A DNA stretch of 64,000 bases, from NCBI RefSeq assembly GCF_000381965.1, contig NZ_KB908454.1:410324-474323 (forward strand), written 5' to 3'. The position numbers were made by a program, and so were the translations under genes. The DNA comes from Oceanimonas smirnovii ATCC BAA-899 (GTDB taxonomy: Bacteria; Pseudomonadota; Gammaproteobacteria; Enterobacterales; Aeromonadaceae). The notes beneath the pieces were generated by a model. The model was not told the DNA's origin, made no database searches, and was given only the letters and a program-made list of their open reading frames with translations. This document shows positions 1-10,338 of this stretch, piece after piece (within the stretch, counting starts at the first letter, position 1; each line of letters begins with the position of its first letter).

Positions 1-611
1 GTCAGGGGCAGGTCCTGCAGGATCAGGGTGTCAGCGGCCAGTTGCGCCAGACGGATGCCGGGTTGCTGCGCCAGGGGGTGATTGACCGGCAGCAGGGCGT
101 ACGGCCTGAGCTCATCAAGCACATGAATGTGACACTCTGAAGGCAGACTCAGGCCATAACTGAGCACCAGCTCTGCCTTGCCCTGCTCCAGAAACTCCCG
201 CACACCGGCCAGATCCTGCTCCTGCATGCTGACCCTCACTCTGGGGTAACAACGCTCAAATTCACTCACCAGGCGGGGCAGATAATAGGGTGCTATATCC
301 CGAAAGCCGGCAATCACCAGCTGGCCTTCCACCTTATCGGTATCTTCATGCTTATCGTCCAGCAGGTTGTGGGACAGGGTAAGAATATGTCGTGCTTCAT
401 TAAATAGCGTTTCTCCCCTTGGGCTCAGACTTACCCCCAGACCACGATGACGCTGAAACAGCGGCTGGCCAATCAGGCTCTCCAGCTGATTAATGGCAAT
501 GGACACGGAAGGCTGAGACACATGTAATGCTCTGGCTGCCCGGCTGATGCTGCCGTGCTGAGCCACTGCCACAAAGTAGCTGAGCTGACGAAAGGTGAAA
601 GGTATAGCCAT
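1..611 (-). CDS. LysR-family transcriptional regulator (partial, C-terminus beyond window)
   Basis: About 203 N-terminal residues are visible; the gene runs off the left edge. The start is ATG at 611, giving MAIPFTFRQLSYFVAVAQ. A winged helix-turn-helix fills residues 5-64 (GSISRAARALHVSQPSVSIA, then NQLESLIGQPLF), typical of LysR regulators. After the linker helix comes the start of the type 2 periplasmic-binding-like effector domain (VEGQLVIAGFRDIAPYYLP). The gene is divergent from the PhyH-type dioxygenase at 707, so it may control that gene and itself; a T-N11-A palindrome lies six bases before its start codon. The effector cannot be inferred. The family assignment is secure. Confidence 0.93.
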   Translation of the reverse strand, partial: MAIPFTFRQLSYFVAVAQHGSISRAARALHVSQPSVSIAINQLESLIGQPLFQRHRGLGVSLSPRGETLFNEARHILTLSHNLLDDKHEDTDKVEGQLVIAGFRDIAPYYLPRLVSEFERCYPRVRVSMQEQDLAGVREFLEQGKAELVLSYGLSLPSECHIHVLDELRPYALLPVNHPLAQQPGIRLAQLAADTLILQDLPL

Positions 612-616
612 TAACT

Positions 617-629
617 TATAAGCTTTATA
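617..629. promoter_or_regulatory. candidate LysR-box (T-N11-A palindrome)
   Basis: The sequence TATAAGCTTTATA has 5-bp inverted arms (TATAA/TTATA) around GCT and fits the T-N11-A form bound by LysR proteins. It lies in the 95-bp divergent gap between the lysR-type gene and the dioxygenase, the expected place. A/T-rich palindromes also occur by chance, so this is a candidate only. Confidence 0.4.
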
Positions 630-706
630 TTTAATCTGTATTTTTATGCTATGCAGAAAGGCTGTTAAAGTCGAGCCGTCAACGAATACAGGGGAAGGAG
701 AGCAAC

Positions 707-1522
707 ATGACCGCAGCCACTGCCGGTAACATCTGGCTGACCGACGAGCAGAAAATGGCTTATCAGCGTGACGGTGCCATTGTGATTAAAGGTGTATTTA
801 AAGACTGGATTGAGCCGCTGCGCGCCGGTTTTGAGCGAGTGCTGCAACACCCCAGCGAACATGGCCGCGAAAACGTAACCGGCACCGATACCGGCTGTTT
901 CTTTGAAGATTACTGCAACTGGCAGCGCATTCCTGAATTTCGCCAGTGGATAGAGCAGTCGCCCGGCGCCGCCATTGTGGGAGAAGCCACCGGATCGAGC
1001 GCCATTCAGGTATTTCACGAGCATATTCTGGTGAAGGAGCCGGGCACCTCCAAGGCCACGCCCTGGCATCAGGATAATCCCTATTACTGTGTGGACGGCG
1101 AGCAGACCGGCAGTTACTGGATTCCGCTGGACCCCATTACGCCGGAAAATGCCCTGCAGGTGGTGCTGGGCTCCCACCGCTGGCCCAAGCCGGTGCGCCC
1201 GAGCAAGTGGTCCACCAACGCCTCCTGGTATGCCGACGACAGCCCCTATATGGAAATGCCGGATATCGATAATGGTGATTTCGAGATTATGATTCCGGAA
1301 ATGGAATTGGGTGACGCCCTGCTGTTTAACTTTAAAACCGTGCACGGCGCGCCGGGCAACCAGACTCAGAATCGCCGCCGGGCGTTTTCTACCCGCTTTA
1401 TGGGCGACGATGTGCGCTATGTGAACCGCGGCGGCCCTACTTCACCGCCCTTTGACGGCATCAACCTGCAAACCGGCGACCGCATGCGTGAAGACTGGTT
1501 CCCGGTGGTATGGCGGCGTTAA
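707..1522 (+). CDS. Phytanoyl-CoA dioxygenase (PhyH) family protein
   Basis: 271 residues. PhyH-family enzymes are Fe(II)/2-oxoglutarate-dependent hydroxylases with a double-stranded beta-helix. The iron ligands are readable: H-x-D in ATPWHQDNPYY (near residue 126) and the distal histidine in FKTVHGAPGN (near 215), followed by the arginine-rich RRRAFSTRF expected to bind 2-oxoglutarate. The ATG at 707 follows a GGAAGGAGAG ribosome site. The gene stands alone and divergent from a LysR regulator, so it is probably substrate-induced. The substrate is unknown; the family also includes ectoine hydroxylase, but nothing here points to ectoine. It ends 22 bp from convergent azlD with no terminator visible between. 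Confidence 0.85.
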   Translation: MTAATAGNIWLTDEQKMAYQRDGAIVIKGVFKDWIEPLRAGFERVLQHPSEHGRENVTGTDTGCFFEDYCNWQRIPEFRQWIEQSPGAAIVGEATGSSAIQVFHEHILVKEPGTSKATPWHQDNPYYCVDGEQTGSYWIPLDPITPENALQVVLGSHRWPKPVRPSKWSTNASWYADDSPYMEMPDIDNGDFEIMIPEMELGDALLFNFKTVHGAPGNQTQNRRRAFSTRFMGDDVRYVNRGGPTSPPFDGINLQTGDRMREDWFPVVWRR

Positions 1523-1544
1523 TGTCTTCCCGCTTTCGGCTTTG

Positions 1545-1856
1545 TTAAAGCAGTTGCCGCCATAGCGCCGCCGTCAGCACGCCGGCGGCGATGGCCGGCA
1601 GGGGCTTTTTCAGGGTTAACATCACCAGTGCGGTGGCCAGAAGGGCGGCGCGTGCGCCGCCATCGCCGTTCACCGCCTGCGGGGTGAGAATGGCGATCAG
1701 CACGGATCCCGACATGGCGCTGATAAAGTTCTGCACCCGGCGGTTGATGGGAATAAAGGACATCACCAGCACACCGCCCAGGCGGGTGAACAGGGTGACC
1801 ACTGCCATAATGGCGATAATCAGCAGAGTGCCGTTGCCGGCGGTTTCCAGCATCAT
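1545..1856 (-). CDS. azlD: AzlD-type branched-chain amino-acid transport subunit
   Basis: 103 residues with about four hydrophobic segments. It resembles AzlD/YgaH, the small partner of AzlC in exporting branched-chain amino acids across the inner membrane. A longer in-frame reading begins at 1937, but the start at 1856 is preferred because its ATG overlaps the azlC stop (ATGA) and removes a non-membrane N-terminal tail. Translational coupling with azlC is likely. The substrate is inferred from the family. Confidence 0.85.
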   Translation of the reverse strand: MMLETAGNGTLLIIAIMAVVTLFTRLGGVLVMSFIPINRRVQNFISAMSGSVLIAILTPQAVNGDGGARAALLATALVMLTLKKPLPAIAAGVLTAALWRQLL

Positions 1857-2560
1857 TTGCTTTTCTCCATCCACAGGGCACCCAGCAGACCACCGGACAA
1901 CGCGCCCACTACCACATGGCTGTTTTCCGGCAGCCACCAGTACGCCGCTATCGAGCTGATGCCCGCCACCACCCAGATGGCCAGGGTGCGCAGGTCCTTA
2001 CGGGCACCCAGCGCCATGGCCAGCAGAAAGCAGCCCAGTACCATGTCCAGGCCAATGCTGACGGGGTCTTCAATGGCACTGCCAAAACGAATGCCGAGCC
2101 AGGTGCCGGCCATCCAGAAGCTCCAGATCGCCATACCGCCGCCAAACAGAATACCCAGTGCCCGTTCACCCTTGTGAAAATGCTGCATGGCCAGCGCCCA
2201 GTTGGCATCGGAAGCAAACAGCATAATGCCGTAGCGTTTGGCCGGCGGCAGGTGGCGCAGCCAGGGGTACAGTGTGGCACCCATCAGCAGGTGGCGGGCG
2301 TTAATGGCAAAGGTGGTAATCGCCAGCGGCACCACGGGAACCTGCAGGCCCCAGATATCGAGAGCAGCAAACTGGGAGGTGCCGGCAAACACGGCAGCGC
2401 TCATCAGCACGATATTGCTGTCGCTGAGCCCGGTCTGGTGTGCCGCCAGGCCAAACGCCAGGCCAAAGGCGGCCACAAAAAACGAAAGGGGCAGCAGCTG
2501 TTTAAAGCCCTGCCAGATATCCTGCCGGTCCAGCTGAGCCTGGGCCGCATAGGTGTCCAT
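1853..2560 (-). CDS. azlC: AzlC-type branched-chain amino-acid exporter, large subunit
   Basis: 235 residues, the usual AzlC/YgaZ size. It is a multi-span inner-membrane protein; the family motifs DIWQGFKQLLPLSFFVAAFG near the N-terminus and AAVFAGTSQFAALD around residue 65 are clear. The start MDTYAAQ at 2560 is chosen over an upstream in-frame ATG at 2614, whose extra residues do not look like protein. It forms a two-gene operon with azlD, overlapping by four bases. Family members export valine, leucine, isoleucine and analogues; the actual substrate here is inferred. Confidence 0.88.
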   Translation of the reverse strand: MDTYAAQAQLDRQDIWQGFKQLLPLSFFVAAFGLAFGLAAHQTGLSDSNIVLMSAAVFAGTSQFAALDIWGLQVPVVPLAITTFAINARHLLMGATLYPWLRHLPPAKRYGIMLFASDANWALAMQHFHKGERALGILFGGGMAIWSFWMAGTWLGIRFGSAIEDPVSIGLDMVLGCFLLAMALGARKDLRTLAIWVVAGISSIAAYWWLPENSHVVVGALSGGLLGALWMEKSK

Positions 2561-2635
2561 AGAAATTCCGCGTGTAAAGACGTAAAACCGACAGCATACC
2601 ATAGCGCGGCACAAGGGCGAGGCGAAGGATCACAA

Positions 2636-2666
2636 CAATAAAAAGGCCCGCTTAATGCGGGCCTTT
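2636..2666 (-). terminator. intrinsic terminator of ettA
   Basis: On the minus strand, AAAGGCCCGC and GCGGGCCTTT form a 10-bp stem with an ATTAA loop, followed by TTATTG and a short T-run. It starts about 20 bp after the ettA stop codon. Confidence 0.85.
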
Positions 2667-2684
2667 GGCATAACGAAGCAAGCC

Positions 2685-4352
<1,668 letters not shown>

Positions 4353-4472
4353 TTCTATATTGTCCTGATAAATCAGTGAGTTGACAGGCCGTATTGACAG
4401 ATAATAGGGGCAGACTGTGATCCAGCCCGCGGCCAACGCAGGGCCATGGCGCTATATGGTACTTGGCTGGAC

Positions 4473-4497
4473 GGGGAATGCCAGTGCCTCATTCCCC
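4473..4497. other. hairpin downstream of the small secreted-protein gene
   Basis: GGGGAATG and CATTCCCC form a perfect 8-bp stem around a 9-base loop, 10 bp after the stop of the minus-strand gene at 4507. There is no T-run, so it is a possible 3' end stabiliser or weak terminator rather than a clear intrinsic terminator. Confidence 0.4.
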
Positions 4498-4506
4498 TGC
4501 TGTTGT

Positions 4507-4728
4507 TTAATCTTCCTTCGTGGACTGTTTTAGCAGCTCCGGATCCCGGTTATTACACCAGCGGGTAAGGCAGGCCGAGGCCACTGTGTTGCCAAAAAAT
4601 GCCCAGTCCATCCAGACCGGTTTTTGCGCGTGTTTGTCCATGGCGGCGGCTGAGGCCAGCAGGGGCGTCCACAAAGCAGCCAGAACAACGCAGGAGAGCA
4701 AGCCTTTTCTTATTTTGATGGTTTTCAT
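4507..4728 (-). CDS. small secreted protein of unknown function
   Basis: 73 residues, not recognised. Residues 1-28 form a clear Sec signal peptide (MKTIKIRKGLLSCVVLAALW then TPLLASAAA). The mature part is only about 45 residues, with an aromatic stretch VWMDWAFFGN and two cysteines five residues apart (C53, C58) that could form a disulfide or bind a metal. A GGAAG ribosome site precedes the ATG at 4728. It is divergent from the chemoreceptor gene across an A/T-rich gap. It could be a real small periplasmic protein; no function is assigned. Confidence 0.6.
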   Translation of the reverse strand: MKTIKIRKGLLSCVVLAALWTPLLASAAAMDKHAQKPVWMDWAFFGNTVASACLTRWCNNRDPELLKQSTKED

Positions 4729-5076
4729 GAGTACACTTCCGGTGATTGGACGCTTTGCTTATAGCATGGCCATAAATCGCTCGAAAGCGGGAGAACGCTG
4801 TTTGTTTGTTCTTATGGTTATATACAGTCTGTAAGGCTTTGAAAAAATTGGTTTTATCGATTTATCTACGTTTTTTGACATTTTTTATATGCAAGTAGGT
4901 TAGTTTTTGTATAGGCTTCGCGGGTTAAAATTCTGCTCGCTCATCTAACATATTGATAATGCTATGCTTTCTCGTATGAGTCTGTATTGCGTATTTGTTT
5001 TTCCGTCTCCTGTTGCGGGGCTGGAGTAGGTTTGAGAGTCGCTTCCCATCTTCATGCAGTAATGGAACTAAATAAT
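4729..5076. other. A/T-rich divergent intergenic region, no gene seen
   Basis: About 350 bp between the small secreted protein and the chemoreceptor, clearly richer in A/T than the surrounding coding DNA, with T-runs around 4870-4890. A TTGACA hexamer lies at 4875-4880, but no convincing -10 follows at the right distance, and no TAAA-N15-GCCGATAA flagellar promoter was found. I see no open frame that looks coding. Confidence 0.5.
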
Positions 5077-6702
5077 ATGATGTTACGCAATTGGACGATT
5101 AAAACACGCCTTTTGGTACTGACCGCTCTGCTGCTGCTGGGGTGTCTACTTCAGGGCATTAGTGGTCTGAGTGCGCTGCAGCGCAGTCTGGCTGATCTGA
5201 ATACTGTTTATCAGGATAGGGTGGTTCCGCTGCGGGACCTCAAGGTTATCGCCGATATGTATGCGGTTAACATAGTAGACAGCAGTCAGAAGGTACGTAG
5301 TGGCGATTTATCTTTTGAAAAAGCGCTGAGTGAGCTGGAAAAGGCGCGCCAACAGATCGACAGTCACTGGAGTGTTTATAGTTCAACTAAAATGGTGCCG
5401 GAAGAGCAACAACTGGTACAGGAGCTTATTCCTCTGATGAAGGCAACTGAAGTGCCACTATCTCGGTTAGCCACGTTACTGCGTTCAAGTGATCTGTCGG
5501 GATTGAATCGTTTTGTAAGAGAGGAATTATATCAGCTGATCGATCCCTTGGGAGCCAGGTTTAGCCGATTAATTGATATTCAGCTTGAGCAGTCCCGGCA
5601 GGAGTATAACCTGGCACTCATTGACTACGAGCGAACGCGTAACGGCGTTATTATTCAGTTGTTGATAATGCTGTTACTGGGGGCTGGTCTGGCTGTGTGG
5701 CTCGTGCGCAGTATTACCCATCCGCTTGAGACGCTCAAAAAAGCAGCGGCCCAAGTGGCTGCAGGAGATCTTCGTTATACGGTAACCGGAGAGGGCAAGG
5801 ACGAAATTGCACAGGTACAGCAGTCGGTGCGGCAAATGCAGCTAGCGCTCAATAATACACTGCAGGAAATTCAGGGATCATCTGCTCAGTTGGCAGCAGC
5901 GGCGGAAGAACTTCATGTGGTTACCGGTGAAACCACCAGAGGTATTCATCAGCAAAATGAAGAAGTTCAGATGGCAGCTACCGCTGTAACTGAAATGTCG
6001 GCAGCGGTAGAGGAAGTTGCGGGCAATGCTAACCGCACATCGGCGGCATCTACTGAAACCTCCCAGGTGGCAGAAGAAGGGCGGCAGCAGGTAGCGGCAA
6101 CCCGTGGAGTGATTGAGCAGTTGGCCAATCAGTTGGATAGCACCTCAGGTACGGTCGGACGACTGGCTACCGAAGCGGCCAATATCGGGCAAGTGCTGGA
6201 TGTGATCCAGGCTATTGCCGAGCAGACAAATTTGCTGGCGCTGAATGCGGCCATTGAGGCGGCCCGAGCCGGCGATGCCGGCCGTGGCTTTGCGGTAGTA
6301 GCTGATGAGGTGCGTAACCTGGCTCAGCGAACTCAGAGTTCCACTGCAGAAATTGAACACATCATTTCTACTATTCAGCATGCTACTGGTGAATCGGTGA
6401 ACGAAATGCAACAAAGTGCCGATTACGCTAGCCGCAGCCGGACCATGGCTGGTGAGGCTGAGCAGGCTCTTAACCATATTGCAGAGCGTATCGGAGAAAT
6501 TAACGATATGAACCTGGTGATTGCCAGTGCCGCAGAAGAGCAGGCCCAGGTGGCACGAGAGATAGACCGCAACCTGGTGACTATCAGCAGCATTGCCGAA
6601 CAAAGTGCCACTGGTGTGACCCAAACCTCGTCGGCCAGCGATGAGCTGGCCAAGCTGGCGGGACAGATGAACCAGCTGGTAGGCCGGTTTCGTTTGTCAT
6701 AA
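5077..6702 (+). CDS. Methyl-accepting chemotaxis protein
   Basis: 541 residues. TM1 is at about residues 10-30, then a periplasmic four-helix-bundle ligand domain of about 155 residues, TM2 at about 189-210 ([19 protein letters not shown]), a HAMP domain to about 265, and a cytoplasmic signalling domain. The hairpin tip that binds CheA/CheW is conserved ([18 protein letters not shown], near residue 385). The start is uncertain: ATGs occur at 5062, 5077 and 5080, and an in-frame ATG at 4987 adds 25 unconvincing residues; 5077 is chosen because GGA lies at a workable distance. There is no C-terminal CheR-tethering pentapeptide. The ligand is unknown. It ends one base from convergent hmuV. Confidence 0.93.
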   Translation: MMLRNWTIKTRLLVLTALLLLGCLLQGISGLSALQRSLADLNTVYQDRVVPLRDLKVIADMYAVNIVDSSQKVRSGDLSFEKALSELEKARQQIDSHWSVYSSTKMVPEEQQLVQELIPLMKATEVPLSRLATLLRSSDLSGLNRFVREELYQLIDPLGARFSRLIDIQLEQSRQEYNLALIDYERTRNGVIIQLLIMLLLGAGLAVWLVRSITHPLETLKKAAAQVAAGDLRYTVTGEGKDEIAQVQQSVRQMQLALNNTLQEIQGSSAQLAAAAEELHVVTGETTRGIHQQNEEVQMAATAVTEMSAAVEEVAGNANRTSAASTETSQVAEEGRQQVAATRGVIEQLANQLDSTSGTVGRLATEAANIGQVLDVIQAIAEQTNLLALNAAIEAARAGDAGRGFAVVADEVRNLAQRTQSSTAEIEHIISTIQHATGESVNEMQQSADYASRSRTMAGEAEQALNHIAERIGEINDMNLVIASAAEEQAQVAREIDRNLVTISSIAEQSATGVTQTSSASDELAKLAGQMNQLVGRFRLS

Positions 6703-6703
6703 A

Positions 6704-7471
6704 TTACACCAGCACGGCATGTCCATCGGGGCTTTGCAGCAGCTGAGCCCGGTAGCCAAAGTGTTTTTCCAGCCGCTCGGGAGTGAGTACCTGCTCAGGC
6801 TTGCCGCTGCAGTCGATGCGGCCATCGTGCATCAGCACCAATTGATCACCATAGCGGGCCGCCAGGTTGAGATCGTGCAAAATGACCAGCACGGCGGTAC
6901 CTTCGGCGGCCAGTTGCCGGGCTTCCCTCAGCAGGCCGTGCTGCTGGCCCAGATCCAGCGCCGAGGTGGGCTCGTCCAGCAACAGCAGTTGCTGCCCGGG
7001 GCCGCCGGCCAGCTGAGCCAGCACACGGGCAAAGTGCACCCGCTGCTTTTCACCCCCCGACAGCCGGGGATAGGCTGCGTTCTTTAAATGCCACACATTG
7101 GCCCGCTGCATGCAAGCTTGCACTATGGGCTCGTTTTCCCGGTTCAGGGTATCGTGAGGAATGCGCCCCATGGCCACCACCTCATGGGCCGAAAACGGAA
7201 ACATCAGACCGGATTGCTGGGGCAGCACCGCCAGCCGGCGGGCCAGCTCCTGCGGGTGCCATTGCGCTCGTGGGCGACCAAACAGCTGCAGCTCGCCCTC
7301 ATGCTTCATTTCACCGGCAATGGCGCGAAACAGGGTGCTTTTGCCAGCTCCGTTGGGGCCGATCAGCACGGTGACCTGGCCGGCTTCAAGCTCAAGCTCA
7401 ATGTCGCTCAGCAAGCGGCGGCGGTTAACCGACAACGACAAGCCGTGCATATGCAGGGGAGACCTTGTCAT
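6704..7471 (-). CDS. hmuV: Haemin ABC transporter ATP-binding protein
   Basis: 255 residues. One ABC domain: Walker A GPNGAGKST (near residue 37), Q-loop LPQQSGLMFPFSAHEVV, signature LSGGEKQR, Walker B LLLLDEPTSALD and the switch histidine in ILHDLNLA. This is the HmuV/HutD pattern for import of haem or siderophores. The start at 7471 overlaps the hmuU stop as ATGA; an in-frame extension to 7729 is merely the hmuU gene read in another frame. It is the last gene of tonB-exbB-exbD-hmuT-hmuU-hmuV, all with overlapping or nearly touching ends. Confidence 0.93.
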   Translation of the reverse strand: MTRSPLHMHGLSLSVNRRRLLSDIELELEAGQVTVLIGPNGAGKSTLFRAIAGEMKHEGELQLFGRPRAQWHPQELARRLAVLPQQSGLMFPFSAHEVVAMGRIPHDTLNRENEPIVQACMQRANVWHLKNAAYPRLSGGEKQRVHFARVLAQLAGGPGQQLLLLDEPTSALDLGQQHGLLREARQLAAEGTAVLVILHDLNLAARYGDQLVLMHDGRIDCSGKPEQVLTPERLEKHFGYRAQLLQSPDGHAVLV

Positions 7472-8475
7472 GCCAGACCCGTGCCTCGTTTTTGTTTCAG
7501 CAGCAGCCACAGAAAGAAGGGGGCCCCCAGCAGGGCGGTGACGATGCCCACGGGCATTTCCGCCGGGGCCGCCAGAGTGCGGGCCAGCATATCGGCCAGC
7601 AGCAGCAGCCAGGCACCCAGCAGTGCTGACAGCGGCAGCAGGCTGCGATGATCCGGACCTGAAATCAGCCGCACCAGGTGAGGCACCACCAGCCCCACAA
7701 AGCCGATAATGCCCACGGCGGCTACGCAAATGCCCACCGCCAGCGCGGTGATCAGCACCAGCTGGCGCTTAAGCCGTTGCACTTCAATGCCCAGATGGCG
7801 GGCTTCCGCTTCGCCCAGCGCCAGGGCGTTGAGCGCCGTGGCCTGACGGCTCAGCAGCAGTAACAGAATAAAAGCGGTAGCGCACACCAGCAGCAGCTGG
7901 GGCACACTGCTCTGAGCCAGAGAGCCCATTTGCCACAGGGCAAGATCCCGCAGGGTTTCGTTATCGGCCAGATAGTTCATCAGCCCCAGCACACCGCCGG
8001 CCAGGGCACCAATGGCCACCCCCGCCAGCAGCAGCACACTTACCGAAGTGCCCTGAGGCGTGCGCGACAGGCGGTAAATCACCAGTGTGGTAATAAGGCC
8101 GCCGCCAAAAGCCATAAAGGAAGTCAAACCGGCCCCCAGCCAGGCGGGCAGGGTGGCCGACAGCGGTGCCAGCAGCACCATGGACAGGGCCGCCCCCAGC
8201 GCAGCACCACTGGATACACCGATAATACCGGGATCTGCCAGCGGGTTGCGAAACAGGCCCTGCATCACGGCACCGCACATGGCCAGCGTCGCTCCTACCG
8301 CCAGACATAGCAGGGTGCGCGGCAGGCGAATATGCAGTAATACCAGTTGTTCGGTCTGGCTTAACCGAGTGAGGCTGCCCCAGTTCAGGGCCATGGGGCC
8401 GGTGGCCAGCGAGCTGATCCCGGTGGCCACCAGCAGAGCAAGCAGAGCAGGAAACAGGGCAGGGTGGCGCATCAT
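7468..8475 (-). CDS. hmuU: Haemin ABC transporter permease
   Basis: 335 residues of FecCD/BtuC-type permease with about ten hydrophobic segments. Family motifs include RLPRTLLCLAVGATLAMCGA and GFVGLVVPHLVRLISGPDHR near the C-terminus. The start at 8475 gives ATGATG overlapping the hmuT stop (ATGA); an upstream ATG at 8490 is possible but adds only five residues. It forms the inner-membrane channel with HmuV and receives haem from HmuT. Confidence 0.92.
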   Translation of the reverse strand: MMRHPALFPALLALLVATGISSLATGPMALNWGSLTRLSQTEQLVLLHIRLPRTLLCLAVGATLAMCGAVMQGLFRNPLADPGIIGVSSGAALGAALSMVLLAPLSATLPAWLGAGLTSFMAFGGGLITTLVIYRLSRTPQGTSVSVLLLAGVAIGALAGGVLGLMNYLADNETLRDLALWQMGSLAQSSVPQLLLVCATAFILLLLLSRQATALNALALGEAEARHLGIEVQRLKRQLVLITALAVGICVAAVGIIGFVGLVVPHLVRLISGPDHRSLLPLSALLGAWLLLLADMLARTLAAPAEMPVGIVTALLGAPFFLWLLLKQKRGTGLA

Positions 8476-9296
8476 GGTTTGGCGAACCACTCCCGGTGCA
8501 GGCGCTCGGCCTCACTCAGAGTAGACAGGCCCAGGCCGCCGATCAGCGCCCGGCCGTTAATGGCCACGATGGCATTTTGTTTGGCGGCCGGGGTTTGAGC
8601 CAGCAGCGGAAAACGGCGCAGCAGCTCGGCGGTAGTGCCTTGCTGGTCAAGGTGCCGGCGGCTTACCAGTATGACTTCGGGTTGCATGGTCACCAGGGCT
8701 TCCATGGCCACCGGTTTATAGCCTTCAAGCCCGGTGGCCGGGTTTTTTCCGCCGGCAAGGGTGATCAGGCTGTCGGCCAGGCTGTTACGCCCGGCGACCT
8801 GAATGTTATTGCCGTCGCCCAGCAGCAAAAATACCGCGCTTTTGCCATTGGCACCCTGCTTGAGTGCCTCGGCCTGTTGCTGCACCTGTTGGTGCAGGGC
8901 ACCGGCGTCGGCTTGCCTGTCCAGCAGCTCACCCAGGCGAGTAATATTGTGCTGCAGCGCTTCCACTGTCAGGGCCTCTGGCAGTTTTTCCACGGTTACG
9001 CCGGCGCGCGCCACCAGCGCCAGGGCATCATCCGGGCCCATTTCCGCACTGCCCACCACCAGGTCCGGTTCGGCAGACAGCATGCCTTCGGCGCTGAGCT
9101 GACGATGATAACCCAGCCTGGGCAGGGTCAGTCCTTCGGGCAGCACGCTGGTGCTGTCGGTGGCCACCAACTGGTCTTTGGCATTGAGCGCCAGGATCAG
9201 CTCGGTCACACTGCTGCCGGCGCTGAGTACGCGTTCACTATCGGCCGCCGCCGTGCCGGCCAGCAGTAACAGAGGGGCAAGCAGCAGGGCTTTCAT
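8472..9296 (-). CDS. hmuT: Periplasmic haemin-binding protein
   Basis: 274 residues with a Sec signal peptide (MKALLLAPLLLLAGTAAA). It is a class III substrate-binding protein of the TroA/BtuF fold: RVLSAGSSVTELILAL at the start of the mature protein and a long helical linker around 125-150. The tyrosine in RLGYHRQLSAEG is placed like the haem-ligating tyrosine of ShuT/HmuT proteins (family knowledge). Its start codon shares one base with the exbD stop (TAATG). It carries haem from the outer-membrane receptor to HmuUV. Confidence 0.92.
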   Translation of the reverse strand: MKALLLAPLLLLAGTAAADSERVLSAGSSVTELILALNAKDQLVATDSTSVLPEGLTLPRLGYHRQLSAEGMLSAEPDLVVGSAEMGPDDALALVARAGVTVEKLPEALTVEALQHNITRLGELLDRQADAGALHQQVQQQAEALKQGANGKSAVFLLLGDGNNIQVAGRNSLADSLITLAGGKNPATGLEGYKPVAMEALVTMQPEVILVSRRHLDQQGTTAELLRRFPLLAQTPAAKQNAIVAINGRALIGGLGLSTLSEAERLHREWFAKP

Positions 9297-9718
9297 TATT
9301 CTTCCTCCATCAGAATTTCAGTGGCCTGAATTTCATGCTCCTGCAAAAAGGCCAGCAGCTTCATCATATTGTCCACGGTCACAGCACCGTCGGAGGCCAG
9401 TATCAGATCCGCTTTCTTCAGAGCTTCTACCTGGCTTTCCAGCACCGGCCTGAAGGTGGCCCAGTCTTCGTATTTTTCCCCCTGCAGCGCCCAGGCCGGA
9501 CTGCCCGCCAGCAGATTGATGGTGATGCTCTTTTCATCCAGCACGGCAGACAGCGCCTCGCTGTCGGTTTTGGGCAAGTCCACTTCCAGAGACTGCAGCG
9601 GAATATTGGCGGTGAGCAGCAAAAACACCAGCACGATAAAAATGATATCGAGCAGGGGAGTAATGTCGGGGGTCATGGCGCGCCAGGCCGACTGGCTCGC
9701 CTCTGGGCTTTTGATCAT
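9296..9718 (-). CDS. exbD: ExbD-type biopolymer transport protein
   Basis: 140 residues: a short cytoplasmic N-terminus, one TM helix with the proton-path aspartate (MTPDITPLLDIIFIVLVFLL, D at about 24), and a periplasmic domain. It works with ExbB and TonB to energise the haem receptor. Its start overlaps the exbB stop as ATGA, and hmuT begins on its stop codon. Confidence 0.93.
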   Translation of the reverse strand: MIKSPEASQSAWRAMTPDITPLLDIIFIVLVFLLLTANIPLQSLEVDLPKTDSEALSAVLDEKSITINLLAGSPAWALQGEKYEDWATFRPVLESQVEALKKADLILASDGAVTVDNMMKLLAFLQEHEIQATEILMEEE

Positions 9719-10335
9719 GAACGACCTCCCAGCCCCAGTCCTTCCAGATGCAGGTTGCAGCGGTTCAGCTCGTGGGTCAGGCGGTCAAGCAGACGATCGG
9801 CCCACAGCCCGAACAGCTGGGCACCGGCAATGGCCGGCAGGGCAATCAGCAGGCCGGCGGCGGTGGTGCTCATGGCAAGGCCCAGGCCGTCGGCCAGCAG
9901 TGCCGGCGTAACGGGGCCGCCGCTCTCACCTATGCTTCTGAACATTTCAATCAGGCCAAGCACTGTGCCCAGCAGGCCCAGCAGCGGGCTGATAACCCCC
10001 ACCAGGGTCAGTACTCGCAGGCCGGCATGCAGACGGCGGCGCTGTTGCTGCAGCCAGACCGCAGCCAGATCTTCCCGAATGGCTTTAGAGCATTCCTGGT
10101 GTTGTATCAGCAACCGGCAGCCCTGCAGCATGACAGAGGCAGGGGCTTTTTCATCCTTGCCGGGATAGGTGTTGCCCTGGCTGCGCAGACGGCGTTTTTC
10201 CTGCTCGCCGCGCAGGCTTATCCACAGCAGGGTCAGACCCCGCTCCAGCCAGATGGCCAGAGTAATGACAGAGCAGATGATCAGGGGCCAGCTCATCAGG
10301 CCCAGTTGTTGATGCAGTTGATTAATAAACGCCAT
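9715..10335 (-). CDS. exbB: ExbB/MotA/TolQ-family proton channel protein
   Basis: 206 residues. It has three TM helices: one near residue 15-35 and two in the MotA/TolQ/ExbB domain (ISPLLGLLGTVLGLIEMF, then GLAMSTTAAGLLIALPAIAG). It forms the proton-driven motor with ExbD that powers TonB. Its start lies three bases after the tonB stop. It belongs to the haem-linked TonB system of the type found in Vibrio. Confidence 0.92.
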   Translation of the reverse strand: MAFINQLHQQLGLMSWPLIICSVITLAIWLERGLTLLWISLRGEQEKRRLRSQGNTYPGKDEKAPASVMLQGCRLLIQHQECSKAIREDLAAVWLQQQRRRLHAGLRVLTLVGVISPLLGLLGTVLGLIEMFRSIGESGGPVTPALLADGLGLAMSTTAAGLLIALPAIAGAQLFGLWADRLLDRLTHELNRCNLHLEGLGLGGRS

Positions 10336-10338
10336 GAT

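Noticed and set aside
4875-4903. TTGACA as a promoter for the chemoreceptor
   Set aside because: No acceptable -10 hexamer at 16-18 bp spacing.
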